Notes under the pieces: generated by a model
What the model was told of the DNA's origin: nothing
Databases searched by the model: none
Seen by the model: the letters and a program-made list of their open reading frames with translations, nothing else
Assembly: GCA_965116965.1 (NCBI GenBank)
Contig: OZ220743.1
Location: forward strand, 682,001 to 746,000
Length of the DNA: 64,000 nucleotides
From: Aldehydirespirator sp965116965
GTDB lineage: Bacteria; Actinomycetota; Acidimicrobiia; Acidimicrobiales; Aldehydirespiratoraceae
Direction: 5' to 3'
Shown here: positions 57,259-64,000 of the stretch, in pieces
Numbering within the stretch: position 1 is the stretch's first letter
How the letters are laid out: each line of letters begins with the position of its first letter
Made by a program: the position numbers and the translations under genes

Positions 57259-57511
57259 ACGGTGGGCAGAACACCTGGCCGCCAGCGGGCAGATCCCACT
57301 GGCCGTTGACACCCCCGGTGTTGTGCGGCAGCGGCCGTTACCAGCACCGCGTTGCTTGCGGAACTGAGGGGATTGGCACAGAGACGCGACGCAGAGCCAC
57401 CCTCAGAGAGCGGCTCTGCGTTGCCGTGCCGTGACTCGCGGTTCCAGGTCTCGCCGGGCCGCGCCTTGCCTTGGCTCCGTGCAACCTATCGACCGGGCTG
57501 TGGCTACGCGC
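57259..57511. other. Non-coding stretch
   Basis: About 250 bases between the transposon remnants and the toxin gene with no convincing gene or repeat. Confidence 0.4.
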
Positions 57512-58336
57512 TCACCTGCTGCGATGATGGCCGCGATGCCCCTTCGACAGGCAGCAGTAGGCGCGAGCCACAGGCATCTCCGCACCGCACCGTTGCTTGG
57601 CCCTCGATGCTGCCAAGTAGTCGGTTGTGGTGTCGCTGTCCAAACCGGTAGCGCTGTCTCGCCACGTCCCGAGCCACGCTCGCGCTTCGGCTGCTCGCGT
57701 GCGCAGATACCGCAGGGTGTCTGGCCCTTGGGCAGCAAAGACGCGATCCTCGGCTAGACGTCCCGGGTCCTCCAGCAGCCTCAGGATTTCTTCTGGGCTA
57801 CGACTGTGTGGCTGCACGCCGTAACGCTCAGCGTGGAACCTGATGCCGTCCTCGATGCTGTAGCGGCCGTGCGCGTCGATGGCTGCGATGTCTATGTAGT
57901 CGCGCAGTTTGGGACGGTACATGATCACATCGAGCTTCGTGGCCAGCAGGTCCGGCAGGGAGGCGACGCGCATTCCGTCGACGACAGTCGGCTTGTGAAG
58001 CTGCTTCACATAACCGGGGTTGGAGCCCCTTGCTTCCGGCCGGAACACCTGCACCATGACTCCGCCGACGTCTGCGTGCATGGATTCTGTCTCGCCTTTG
58101 ATCAGCTCGCAGGGCAGGTCCGTCGAGTTGTCCAACTTGCGGAACAGGTGGGCTCCCGAGAATGTCTGCTGCGCCAAGAAGTCCAAGTCGTAGGACTCGC
58201 GGTGGTGAAGGGTCAACGCGAGCGCGGTGCCTCCCACGAGGCTGCCCTTGAGGCGTCGTGTGGCCGACGCCACCACGGGCCACGCCGCCCGCATCTGCGG
58301 CGACAAGACATCGCTGTACTTGTCGATCTCAGCCAC
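57512..58336 (-). CDS. AbiEii/AbiGii-type nucleotidyltransferase toxin
   Basis: About 274 residues from GTG 58336. The nucleotidyltransferase core LKGSLVGGTALALTLHHRES then YDLDFLAQQTF (residues 29-60) has the GG-x12-DxD-type pattern of AbiEii; VASLPDLLATKLDVIMYRPK then LRDYIDIAAI near residue 125 is the second conserved block of the family. AbiEii toxins transfer nucleotides to tRNA or other targets and block growth or phage infection until neutralised by a partner. The start overlaps the stop of the upstream gene by eight bases, the usual antitoxin-toxin order. The C-terminus carries an extra basic Cys-containing tail. Confidence 0.75.
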   Translation of the reverse strand: MAEIDKYSDVLSPQMRAAWPVVASATRRLKGSLVGGTALALTLHHRESYDLDFLAQQTFSGAHLFRKLDNSTDLPCELIKGETESMHADVGGVMVQVFRPEARGSNPGYVKQLHKPTVVDGMRVASLPDLLATKLDVIMYRPKLRDYIDIAAIDAHGRYSIEDGIRFHAERYGVQPHSRSPEEILRLLEDPGRLAEDRVFAAQGPDTLRYLRTRAAEARAWLGTWRDSATGLDSDTTTDYLAASRAKQRCGAEMPVARAYCCLSKGHRGHHRSR

Positions 58337-59273
58337 GGGACCGTTCGCGGAGGGTGGAATCAAGCATCCCGGCAATCTCGCCGGTGTCATAGCCGCGCAT
58401 CGTCCGCAGTTCTTTGAGGGTCTCTACTGGCAAGCAGCTCAGAGCCCACGCCCGGGCGCGGAAGTCCGGTCCGCCGATGAGGGTGTCCGCAACCTGCAGG
58501 GCGTCTTGGGGCAGCCGCAGGTCGGCGGCGCTGGTGCTCGACCAGAACAGCCGCCAATGCTCCGGCGGAATACGGCTAGGGCATTCGCGGGGTGCTGGCA
58601 GCCTGGGCAGCCGCGGCAGAGCGTCAAGGGTCTGCTCGCTGAGCGTCAACTCCCACAGCCGGACGGTGCGATGCCGGTATCCCCACGGCATGCGGACACT
58701 CCGGCATCGCACGAAGCCCTCGCCTTCCATGCGGCGCAGGCACCGGCGCGTGTGGCTGGCTGACAGTCCGCTGTCTTGCGCTGCGAGAGCGGCGGTTGCC
58801 CCTCTAAACCGGGCGCGCAACGCCGCAAGGATTCGCCTGTGAGCCTCTGGACTGCCCGCGAGCGGATCGACGCCATCAAGCGGTGCCCGCGCCTGCCGAG
58901 AAGCCAAGGGCGCTGCGAGAAGACCAGCAAGACGTCCCTCTCCGGGCGGCGCATCGACAGACCGGAGAGCGCGGCTGACCCGTCTTGCGGTGACCGCCGA
59001 CACACCCAACAGCGCGGACACGCCCGCGGAACTGTCATCAGCCGCATACGCAGCCGCCTCCCAGTCGGCCAGCGGAAGCTTGGAGGCGTGTAGGGCCGTG
59101 CCGCTGGTGACAGTGAAGTAGCGTCGGCATTTGCGGCAACGCCAGCCCGGCACGGCCCGCTTCTTCGTCCGGGTGACCTCGGTGCTGCCACAACTCGTGC
59201 AGGTCACACCGTCCGGCCAGCGCAGAGCCACCATTCGGGCATCCACCCCTTGTGCTCGCGCCGTGTCTTGCAT
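58329..59273 (-). CDS. Putative antitoxin with IS1595-like zinc ribbon
   Basis: A 314-residue protein from ATG 59273. Residues 20-75 form a zinc ribbon CTSCGSTEVTRTKKRAVPGW then RCRKCRRYFTVTSGTALHAS, KLPLADWEAAAY, the same layout as the N-terminal domain of IS1595 transposases. No DDE core follows. Instead come a short HTH-like part (SAGVSALLGVSAVTARRVSR), a second winged-helix region (ALAAQDSGLSASHTRRCLRR) and a C-terminal helical segment. Its position just upstream and overlapping an AbiEii toxin suggests it is the antitoxin or a transcriptional repressor; the usual AbiEi domain is not obvious. Confidence 0.6.
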   Translation of the reverse strand: MQDTARAQGVDARMVALRWPDGVTCTSCGSTEVTRTKKRAVPGWRCRKCRRYFTVTSGTALHASKLPLADWEAAAYAADDSSAGVSALLGVSAVTARRVSRALRSVDAPPGEGRLAGLLAAPLASRQARAPLDGVDPLAGSPEAHRRILAALRARFRGATAALAAQDSGLSASHTRRCLRRMEGEGFVRCRSVRMPWGYRHRTVRLWELTLSEQTLDALPRLPRLPAPRECPSRIPPEHWRLFWSSTSAADLRLPQDALQVADTLIGGPDFRARAWALSCLPVETLKELRTMRGYDTGEIAGMLDSTLRERSRG

Positions 59274-59278
59274 AGTTG

Positions 59279-59320
59279 CAGTCTAGCGTCTATGGAGAAT
59301 TTCGTATCAATATTGCACGC
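59279..59320 (-). promoter_or_regulatory. Putative leaderless promoter of the zinc ribbon/AbiEii pair
   Basis: On the minus strand TTGATA is followed after 19 bases by TAGACT, which ends six bases before ATG 59273. Transcription would then start at or near the start codon. The region is clearly AT-richer than its surroundings. Confidence 0.5.
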
Positions 59321-59517
59321 GCTTTCATCCTACCGCCTACGCCAGATGCCCCTCGTCGCGTTCGGGCCACCATGCGATGTCGGCGGTGGCCCATGCTCCG
59401 GTGTCGGTGGAGAGGCTGCTCAGGGCCGATATTGGCCCTGAAGTGGGCTTTTGGTGCGCTGCTCGCGAAGTGTCACACGGTCAACTCGCGAAACCACCAC
59501 GGACGGAGGGTGTCCCG

Positions 59518-59615
59518 CGAGTTGGGTTGACCTTGCACTCTTGGCGCTCCTCACACGGCGTAGTCCAACGCGTTTCTGTTCGTAGTCCAACGTCCGCGCG
59601 TAGCGGGACTTCTGA
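59518..59615. repeat. Dispersed repeat B, copy 2
   Basis: CGCGAGTTGGGTTGACCTTG, CGTAGTCCAACGCGTTTCTG and TTCGTAGTCCAACGTCCGCG match in order the blocks at 56376-56470. The two copies are diverged, so this is an old repeat. Confidence 0.5.
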
Positions 59616-59763
59616 GTGGCGCGAAAGTTGCGAGGTGCGGCCGATGCCCACGATTGACGCGTTCTTGTCCAACTTACGTTCTGACCTTGTGGTTTCGTGC
59701 GGTCTGCGAGATTACGCAATTTGGGCGTCTGAAAGAAACCACAGGTCGGAGCGGCGCGAAATG

Positions 59764-59795
59764 CCTTGGACGCTTGGACGTCCAAGCGTCCAAGG
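59764..59795. repeat. 32-bp perfect palindrome
   Basis: CCTTGGACGCTTGGAC followed by its exact complement GTCCAAGCGTCCAAGG, with no loop. The half-site itself holds two TTGGAC motifs eight bases apart. It could be an operator, a recombination site or an element end. No gene overlaps it. Confidence 0.85.
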
Positions 59796-60060
59796 GGGTC
59801 CGGCGGAGGTGGTCCAACCTCATGTGACCTATCCACCGCGGGCGGACAGCGCCGTAGTAGAGAGTGCTCCATGCCTTGCTTTAGCTGCCGCGCTCAGCGG
59901 ATTATCAGTCAGTTGATACAGAGGGGCGGGCATGGCTTCGTGCCTCTCGGCTCGGGCAGAGTCATTGAAGTCGCTATCGCCGACGGCTTCCGGTGCCGTT
60001 GCGATGATGGCCGTCAGCCCCATCGCTAGACACTGACCCAGCCACCGCCCGCCCCCATGC

Positions 60061-60699
60061 GTGACGCCAACGCGGCGTCTTCATAGCATCGTCTTGGTGC
60101 GGGCGCGTCTGAGGTCTCTGTTCCTGTGGCTTGCTGAGCTATGCGAGGCGCGCACAGAGAGCGACCCCGACCCGTCGGACGAAGACACCAGCGGTAGGCC
60201 ATACCAAGGACACGAGCACAGAGTCGCCTACCGGTTGGCCTACGAAGCGGTCTTGGACTGGCGGGACGGCTCATACACCAAGCTGGAAGCGTTCAGGAAC
60301 CGAGCAGCAGGGCTCCTCTCCGCCGCTGTCATCGTGATGGCCGCAGGCATCGGTGTCACTGCGGGTGAGGATGCATCCCGTGGCAGCCTCACAGGGGTCG
60401 GTGTAGCCGTAGCGGTACTTGGCTTGCTGCTGAGCCTGGTAGCGGCTTGGGCGCTGATGCGACCGCTGGAAGGCCCTTTCGTGGTTGAACCCGAGAAGCT
60501 CGCCAAGAACTTCGGTGACAACCTCGGGAGATACCGAACAGATGACGCCACGTACCGGTCAATAGCGGTGTTCGGGCAAGGGAAGTGTTCCGACCTCGCT
60601 GATGACGTCCAGCGTCGCTGCCGGTGGCTCTACGTGAGCCTGACCGGCCTTCCCGTGACCGCCGTTGGTGCGCTACTAGTGTGGGCTGATGCCATCTAA
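60061..60699 (+). CDS. Two-helix membrane protein
   Basis: Up to 212 residues from GTG 60061 (GTG 60096 also possible). A polar N-terminal part of about 100 residues is followed by two hydrophobic helices (AAGLLSAAVIVMAAGIGVTA and VGVAVAVLGLLLSLVAAWAL) and a polar C-terminal domain ending in a third helix (LYVSLTGLPVTAVGALLVWA). The layout is like SLATT-type or other 2-TM effector proteins linked to defence systems, but I recognise no family. Its end overlaps a 43-residue reading frame. Confidence 0.55.
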   Translation: MTPTRRLHSIVLVRARLRSLFLWLAELCEARTESDPDPSDEDTSGRPYQGHEHRVAYRLAYEAVLDWRDGSYTKLEAFRNRAAGLLSAAVIVMAAGIGVTAGEDASRGSLTGVGVAVAVLGLLLSLVAAWALMRPLEGPFVVEPEKLAKNFGDNLGRYRTDDATYRSIAVFGQGKCSDLADDVQRRCRWLYVSLTGLPVTAVGALLVWADAI

Positions 60700-60820
60700 G
60701 GACGAGGGGTCAAGCTCCCCACCGCCTCCAAAGAGTGACCCGCCCGCAAGCGACGACCCCTTCAAGTCGGAGGCTCGTTCACGCCCGAGAGACGAGGGCC
60801 GCACCGTCCAACGGCGGTAG
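60689..60820 (+). CDS. Small charged protein (43 aa), overlapping frame
   Basis: ATG 60689 lies inside the last codons of the membrane protein gene in another frame: MPSKDEGSSSPPPPKSDPPA then SDDPFKSEARSRPRDEGRTV. Hydrophilic, low complexity, probably disordered. Translational coupling to the membrane protein is likely if it is real. Confidence 0.4.
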   Translation: MPSKDEGSSSPPPPKSDPPASDDPFKSEARSRPRDEGRTVQRR

Positions 60821-61038
60821 CTGACAACTCCGGGGTTGACGCTCCGGCCGAGCGGGGCATTGAACGTTGGGCGTGGCCGCCTGATACGTTGCCCCCTGCC
60901 ACCCAAACGCCGGGGCTTTACCGAAACCCCGTCTATGACCTGGCCATGTGTTGGCCACAGCGCTGCCATGGCTCTCCCTGGCCAGGTCAGAAGGCGTTTG
61001 GGTGGTACCAGCGCTAGCGCCGACCAGGGGGAGCCACC
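60821..61038. other. Intergenic stretch
   Basis: About 220 bases with no convincing gene. It should hold the promoter of the following lipoprotein; AGGGGGAGCC sits just before its ATG as the ribosome-binding site. Confidence 0.4.
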
Positions 61039-62190
61039 ATGTCCCGCACCGCTCGTTTCATCGTTTCACTGCTTGCTGCCGCGGTGTTGGCCGCAGGATG
61101 CGGCGGCGATGGAGACTCCGCAGAGGAACCCGCAGAACAGGCGTCGGAGGTCACTACAAGCGACAGCGGGACCACCGACAGCGGGACCGCTGAACGGGCT
61201 GACCTTGACAGCGACGCTGCACCCACAACGGCACCAGCTCCGCTAGGAGAACGGTTCCCGTGGTGCGGCGAGGTGCAATCCGTGCTGGACCGGCAGGCAC
61301 AAGCCAAGGCTCAGGACGACGCTGCTGTGGCGGAACATGTCGCCGCGTGGGAAGCATGGAACGCGGCCACCGACGAGTTGGACAAGGCCGAAGCTCTGCC
61401 CGTCTTGGAGGCGGCTGAGCAGGCTTCCGAGGATGCCTGGACCGCTCTCACCGCTGCCTACAAGGAGGCAGCATGGCTGTTGAAGCCGGACTACATCCCC
61501 AACCCGGACACCTTCGCCATCGCTCTTGAACGAGCCCGTACGGAGTATCGCCAACACGCCGACCCTGCCGTGCTGGACCTGCTGGAGTACGCCTACTCCG
61601 CCTCGGGTTCAGCACCCTCTGAGCCGGAGCCACAGGAGACGGCGACGGCAGCAGACTCTCAGGCGGCGGAGCCAGACAGCGAGCCGCGCAACCTTGAAGA
61701 CACCCTCGCAGCCGTCGCCGTTATTCAGAGCGAGCTAGACGAGCTGGCATGGACCGCCTACGAGGCCGTTCAGGAGGCCGACGATGCGCTGGCATCGCTC
61801 TACGCAGCCGCGGACGCCCAAAGCGCGATAGACGCCCACAAGAAGATGCTTGACGCGCTCCAGCGGGCAGATGAGAGCGACCGGCAGCTTCGTGATGCTG
61901 GTGCCTATCACACGCTCAGAGAGCGACTTGAAGTGCCGTATCGCGTCTACGCCGAAGCGGCCCTAGCCGCCGGTGAAATAACGGCAGATGAACACCAAGC
62001 AGCCCTCACGGCCATCCAAGACGCCATCACTGCCGTGGCGGGGAACGCCCTCTCCTCGGGAGCCGAAACCAGCGAATTCAGATGGCTCGCTCAGACAGCC
62101 ATACAATACACCGCGCACTCGTTCATACTCGCCGACACAGAAAGCATGGCAGCGTTCCAAGCGTCGCTCAGCGAGTCATGCCAGCAGTGA
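61039..62190 (+). CDS. Alanine-rich helical lipoprotein
   Basis: A 383-residue protein with signal sequence FIVSLLAAAVLAAGC (lipobox LAAGC, residue 21), an acidic Thr/Ser linker, then long alpha-helical stretches rich in Ala and Glu (AKAQDDAAVAEHVAAWEAWN, AVQEADDALASLYAAADAQS). A conserved cysteine pair may be W-C-GEV near residue 75 and the C-terminal ESCQQ. Likely an exported, membrane-anchored coiled-coil protein. Unknown family. GGGGGAGCC precedes ATG 61039. Confidence 0.65.
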   Translation: MSRTARFIVSLLAAAVLAAGCGGDGDSAEEPAEQASEVTTSDSGTTDSGTAERADLDSDAAPTTAPAPLGERFPWCGEVQSVLDRQAQAKAQDDAAVAEHVAAWEAWNAATDELDKAEALPVLEAAEQASEDAWTALTAAYKEAAWLLKPDYIPNPDTFAIALERARTEYRQHADPAVLDLLEYAYSASGSAPSEPEPQETATAADSQAAEPDSEPRNLEDTLAAVAVIQSELDELAWTAYEAVQEADDALASLYAAADAQSAIDAHKKMLDALQRADESDRQLRDAGAYHTLRERLEVPYRVYAEAALAAGEITADEHQAALTAIQDAITAVAGNALSSGAETSEFRWLAQTAIQYTAHSFILADTESMAAFQASLSESCQQ

Positions 62191-62236
62191 GCCGGTGAGG
62201 GTCGCACAGCGCAAGCCGACCTGCGCCTATGCCCCG

Positions 62237-62539
62237 TCACTCGCCGTTCCGTTGCGCCTTCTGTTTGGCTCGTTTGCGGGCGGCGTAGCGGCGCTGAGCG
62301 GCACGAACCTTGTCCCGGTTGCCGGGCCGGGCCAGCCACGCTTCACGGGTTGCCTTCCCCCGCGGGGAGCGGTGATAGGCGCTTGTGTATGCGCGGTGCT
62401 TTTCTTTCACTTCGGGGAGCCGGGCGTAGCAGTACTTGGAGCACACCCGCGCGCCGCGCTGCCGGTCCGAGATGTCAGCCCCGCACGCCTCGCACGCCCG
62501 GGGGGGTAGCGGCTGCTTGCACTTAGGGCAGCACTTCAT
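62237..62539 (-). CDS. Zinc-ribbon protein (100 aa)
   Basis: Starts MKCCPKCKQPLPPRACEACG, with two CxxC knuckles, then VCSKYCYARLPEVKEKH with a third pair and a strongly basic helical C-terminus (RAAQRRYAARKRAKQKAQRN). Similar proteins are found near phage and mobile elements and may bind DNA. Its ATG overlaps the stop of an upstream paralogous gene (ATGA). Confidence 0.7.
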   Translation of the reverse strand: MKCCPKCKQPLPPRACEACGADISDRQRGARVCSKYCYARLPEVKEKHRAYTSAYHRSPRGKATREAWLARPGNRDKVRAAQRRYAARKRAKQKAQRNGE

Positions 62540-62747
62540 CGCTTGGCGGCCTTCTCAGCGGCTCGTTTCTTGGCGACGGACTTGCGGGACCACTCTCGGG
62601 CCTTCGCCCGGCCTTCCTCGGTGGACAGCCGTTCACGGGTCCGTTGCCGTGCCCGTTCCATCATGTCCGGCGACCGGAAGTAGCAGTACCGGCTGCACAC
62701 CGTCGCGTCGGAGCGCCGGTCGGTGATGTCCGCCCCACAAGTAATAC
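62536..62747 (-). pseudogene. Zinc-ribbon paralogue truncated by an insertion
   Basis: The frame reads CGADITDRRSDATVCSRYCY, FRSPDMMERARQRTRERLST and ends in a basic helix, clearly related to the adjacent 100-residue zinc-ribbon protein (CGADISDRQRGARVCSKYCY). Its first ~15 codons are missing because the ISL3 end GGCTCTTCG begins at 62748. The stop overlaps the next start. Confidence 0.7.
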
Positions 62748-64000
62748 GGCTCTTCGCGAATCAGGTCGGAGTGAGGGTGTCGAGCAGTGTCCAGTTGGGT
62801 CTGCCGGCGTAGAGGAGGGCTCGGATTCGGTAGTTGGCGAAGTTGGTGAACCCGAACGCGGCGCGTTTGACGCGTTTGATGAGGTTGTTGGCGGCTTCGG
62901 CGGCGGCGTTGGTGACCCGGGCGGTGTGCCAGTTGGCGATCTGGGTGCGCCAGCGCCACAGGGTGCGGCCGAGCCGGTTGATCTCGGCGGGCATGGCGGG
63001 GTCCTGGAGGTCCTGGGCGAGGCGGGCGACGGTGGCTGCGCCCACTTCGGTGTCGTCGATGTCATAGTCGAGCGGAGGGTCTCTTCAGCGGTGCCAGGCG
63101 TCGCGGACCTCGCCGTAGGGGTCTCCTGCGTCGAGCAGGCCCCGCAGCCGGACGCGGCCTTGCTCGGTGATCTTCTCGGACGCGGAGACCAGCAGCTTGC
63201 GGGCCCGATACAGCGGGTCGTGTTTGTGGCCGCGGTGGCCGAGGGTCTGCTGTTGGACTCTGCGGCGGACCTCGTCGAGGGCGTCGTTGCCCAGCCGCAC
63301 GACGTGGAACGGGTCCGCGACCTGCTCGGCGTGGGGCACTGCTGCGTCGAACGCGGCTCGGTAGGGGCCTGAGAGGTCCAGCACCGCCCAGCGGACGCCG
63401 GCCAGCCAGCGGCGGGGCCGCGCAAGCAGCCACTGTGTGGGCGCCTGTGCGGTGCGGCCTGGGACTATGTCGAGGAGCTGGCCCCGGCCGATGTCGACGA
63501 TGCCGGTGGCCCAGGCCTTGGTCCGGAACCGGCCGCGGCGCCACATCAGGTGCTCGTCGAGGCCGAGCGCGACCACATCGCAGATGCGCTCGGTGTCGGC
63601 CTCGAGCAGCGCAGAGCCCCAGCGGCGCACCGACTCGTTCACCGGGTGCCAGCTGCACCCGAGCTCTGTGGCGACATCGCTGTGGGGCCGGCCCTGCCCG
63701 GACTGGCGCGTCGCCCAGCGCCCCGCGCGCGTCGTCAGTCTCTCGCGCTCGGGCGCGATCTCGCGGTCCTGCTCGGTCACGGTCCCCGCCGCGCAGTCGG
63801 GATCCCCGCAGCGCCAGCGGCGCTTGTGCCACACCAGCCGCGCCGGCCGGCCGAACACCGGCAGATCCACCAGCTCCACCTCCCGTTCGCCGTCAGACCA
63901 CAGCGCACCGCCGCAACGCTCACAGCCAGGCCGCGGCGCCCGACAGCGTATGTGCACCCGCAGCGGCGCGCCCGCCTCGTCGTCGACGCCGAGCACCTCC
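62748..64000 (-). mobile_element. ISL3-type insertion sequence (runs off the window)
   Basis: The end GGCTCTTCGCGAATCAGG is the typical ISL3 terminal repeat start (GGCTCTTC). The transposase frame follows 13 bases inside. The other end lies beyond base 64000. It interrupts a zinc-ribbon gene. Confidence 0.75.
62761..64000 (-). pseudogene. ISL3 transposase, frame-broken and partial
   Basis: The N-terminal zinc-binding part CRAPRPGCERCGGALWSDGE, the core VALGLDEHLMWRRGRF, VRWAVLDLSGPYRAAFDAAV and DPFHVVRLGNDALDEVRRRV are typical of ISL3 transposases. The chain stops at TGA 63085; the same frame reopens with DYDIDDTEVGAATVARLAQD through TARVTNAAAEAANNLIKRVK, the conserved C-terminus with the last Glu. 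Another frame at the break supplies AEETLRS, the expected linking sequence, so two small indels near 63060-63090 disrupt the gene. The 5' end is outside the window. Confidence 0.75.

Larger units (their letters stand above)
59321..60060. other. Non-coding or decayed region with repeats
   Basis: No convincing gene is seen in this 740-base stretch. It holds the second copy of dispersed repeat B (59518-59615) and a 32-bp perfect palindrome (59764-59795). GTCAACTCGCG at 59481 is inverted near 59516 (CGCGAGTTGGGTTGAC). Short open frames such as 59829-60023 (minus) show no recognisable features. Confidence 0.45.

Noticed and set aside
59829..60023. Minus-strand 64-codon frame (MGLTAIIATAPEAVGDSDFN)
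   Set aside because: Plausible composition but no family, no clear ribosome-binding site and surroundings that are decayed; left as uncertain.
60676..60969. Minus-strand 97-codon frame
   Set aside because: Low-complexity Arg/Gly/Ser composition, no ribosome-binding site and overlap with two plus-strand genes.

Overview
The window is high-GC DNA with actinobacterial gene content: two F420-dependent (LLM-class) oxidoreductases, an F420-hydrogenase beta-type protein, a DUF222/HNH protein, an ECF sigma factor and many lipoproteins and ABC genes typical of Actinomycetota. The absence of a mycolate or Streptomyces signature, plus fused enzymes and abundant dispersed repeats, would fit an uncultivated lineage such as Acidimicrobiia; that placement is inference. 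No rRNA, tRNA or CRISPR array was seen.

Layout. 1-7.1 kb: end of a molybdenum hydroxylase gene, a small membrane protein, a beta-propeller protein, an aldehyde dehydrogenase, a YbdK-type ligase, an OsmC protein and an enoyl-CoA hydratase. 7.2-11.5 kb: complete potABCD polyamine transporter operon (minus strand). 11.7-15.0 kb: a fused phosphopentomutase/phosphoglucomutase-deoxyribose-phosphate aldolase, overlapped by its GntR/FCD regulator. 15.1-18.9 kb: ketopantoate reductase, acyl-CoA ligase, DUF6941-like and membrane proteins. 19.0-20.1 kb: gene fragments and a miniature element. 20.1-24.0 kb: fused indolepyruvate ferredoxin oxidoreductase with a minisatellite in a linker. 24.0-27.7 kb: a four-gene cassette (TIGR04255, HTH, unknown, HsdR_N-type nuclease) that looks like a defence module. 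28-37.7 kb: RidA, an EtfBA fusion, a lipoprotein with duplicated ends, an FtsH-like membrane protease, a 13-copy 36-bp minisatellite, a DUF222/HNH protein, a HAD phosphatase and an SRPBCC protein. 37.8-45.4 kb: LLM oxidoreductase, D-threonine-aldolase-like enzyme, ECF sigma operon, the F420-hydrogenase-beta-like gene with a nine-copy 53-bp repeat across its start, and a GNAT fusion.

45.5-51 kb is a mobile zone: a solo Fic protein flanked by ATTAGTA-type palindromes, an IS1595-type transposon (46931-49336) carrying four small passenger genes, and an IS1380 element (49366-50975) with split transposase. 51-55.5 kb encodes a deaminase-first methylthioadenosine salvage route (MTA/SAH deaminase, nucleoside phosphorylase, MtnA) with two mini-ORFs coupling the first two genes. 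56.3-57.3 kb is a graveyard of IS3, IS110 and IS21 remnants. 57.5-59.3 kb holds an AbiEii-type nucleotidyltransferase toxin whose overlapping partner has an IS1595-like zinc ribbon. The window ends with a 2-TM protein, a lipoprotein, two zinc-ribbon genes and a broken ISL3 element that truncates one of them.

The dominant theme is local tandem duplication (units 18-73 bp) at gene boundaries, often copying start codons, ribosome-binding sites or stop codons, together with a dispersed repeat with core GCAGCGAACAAGAGCGGG that follows many genes and is sometimes translated. The best candidates for something undescribed are the 53-bp start-codon repeat, the TIGR04255/nuclease cassette and the zinc-ribbon/AbiEii pair.
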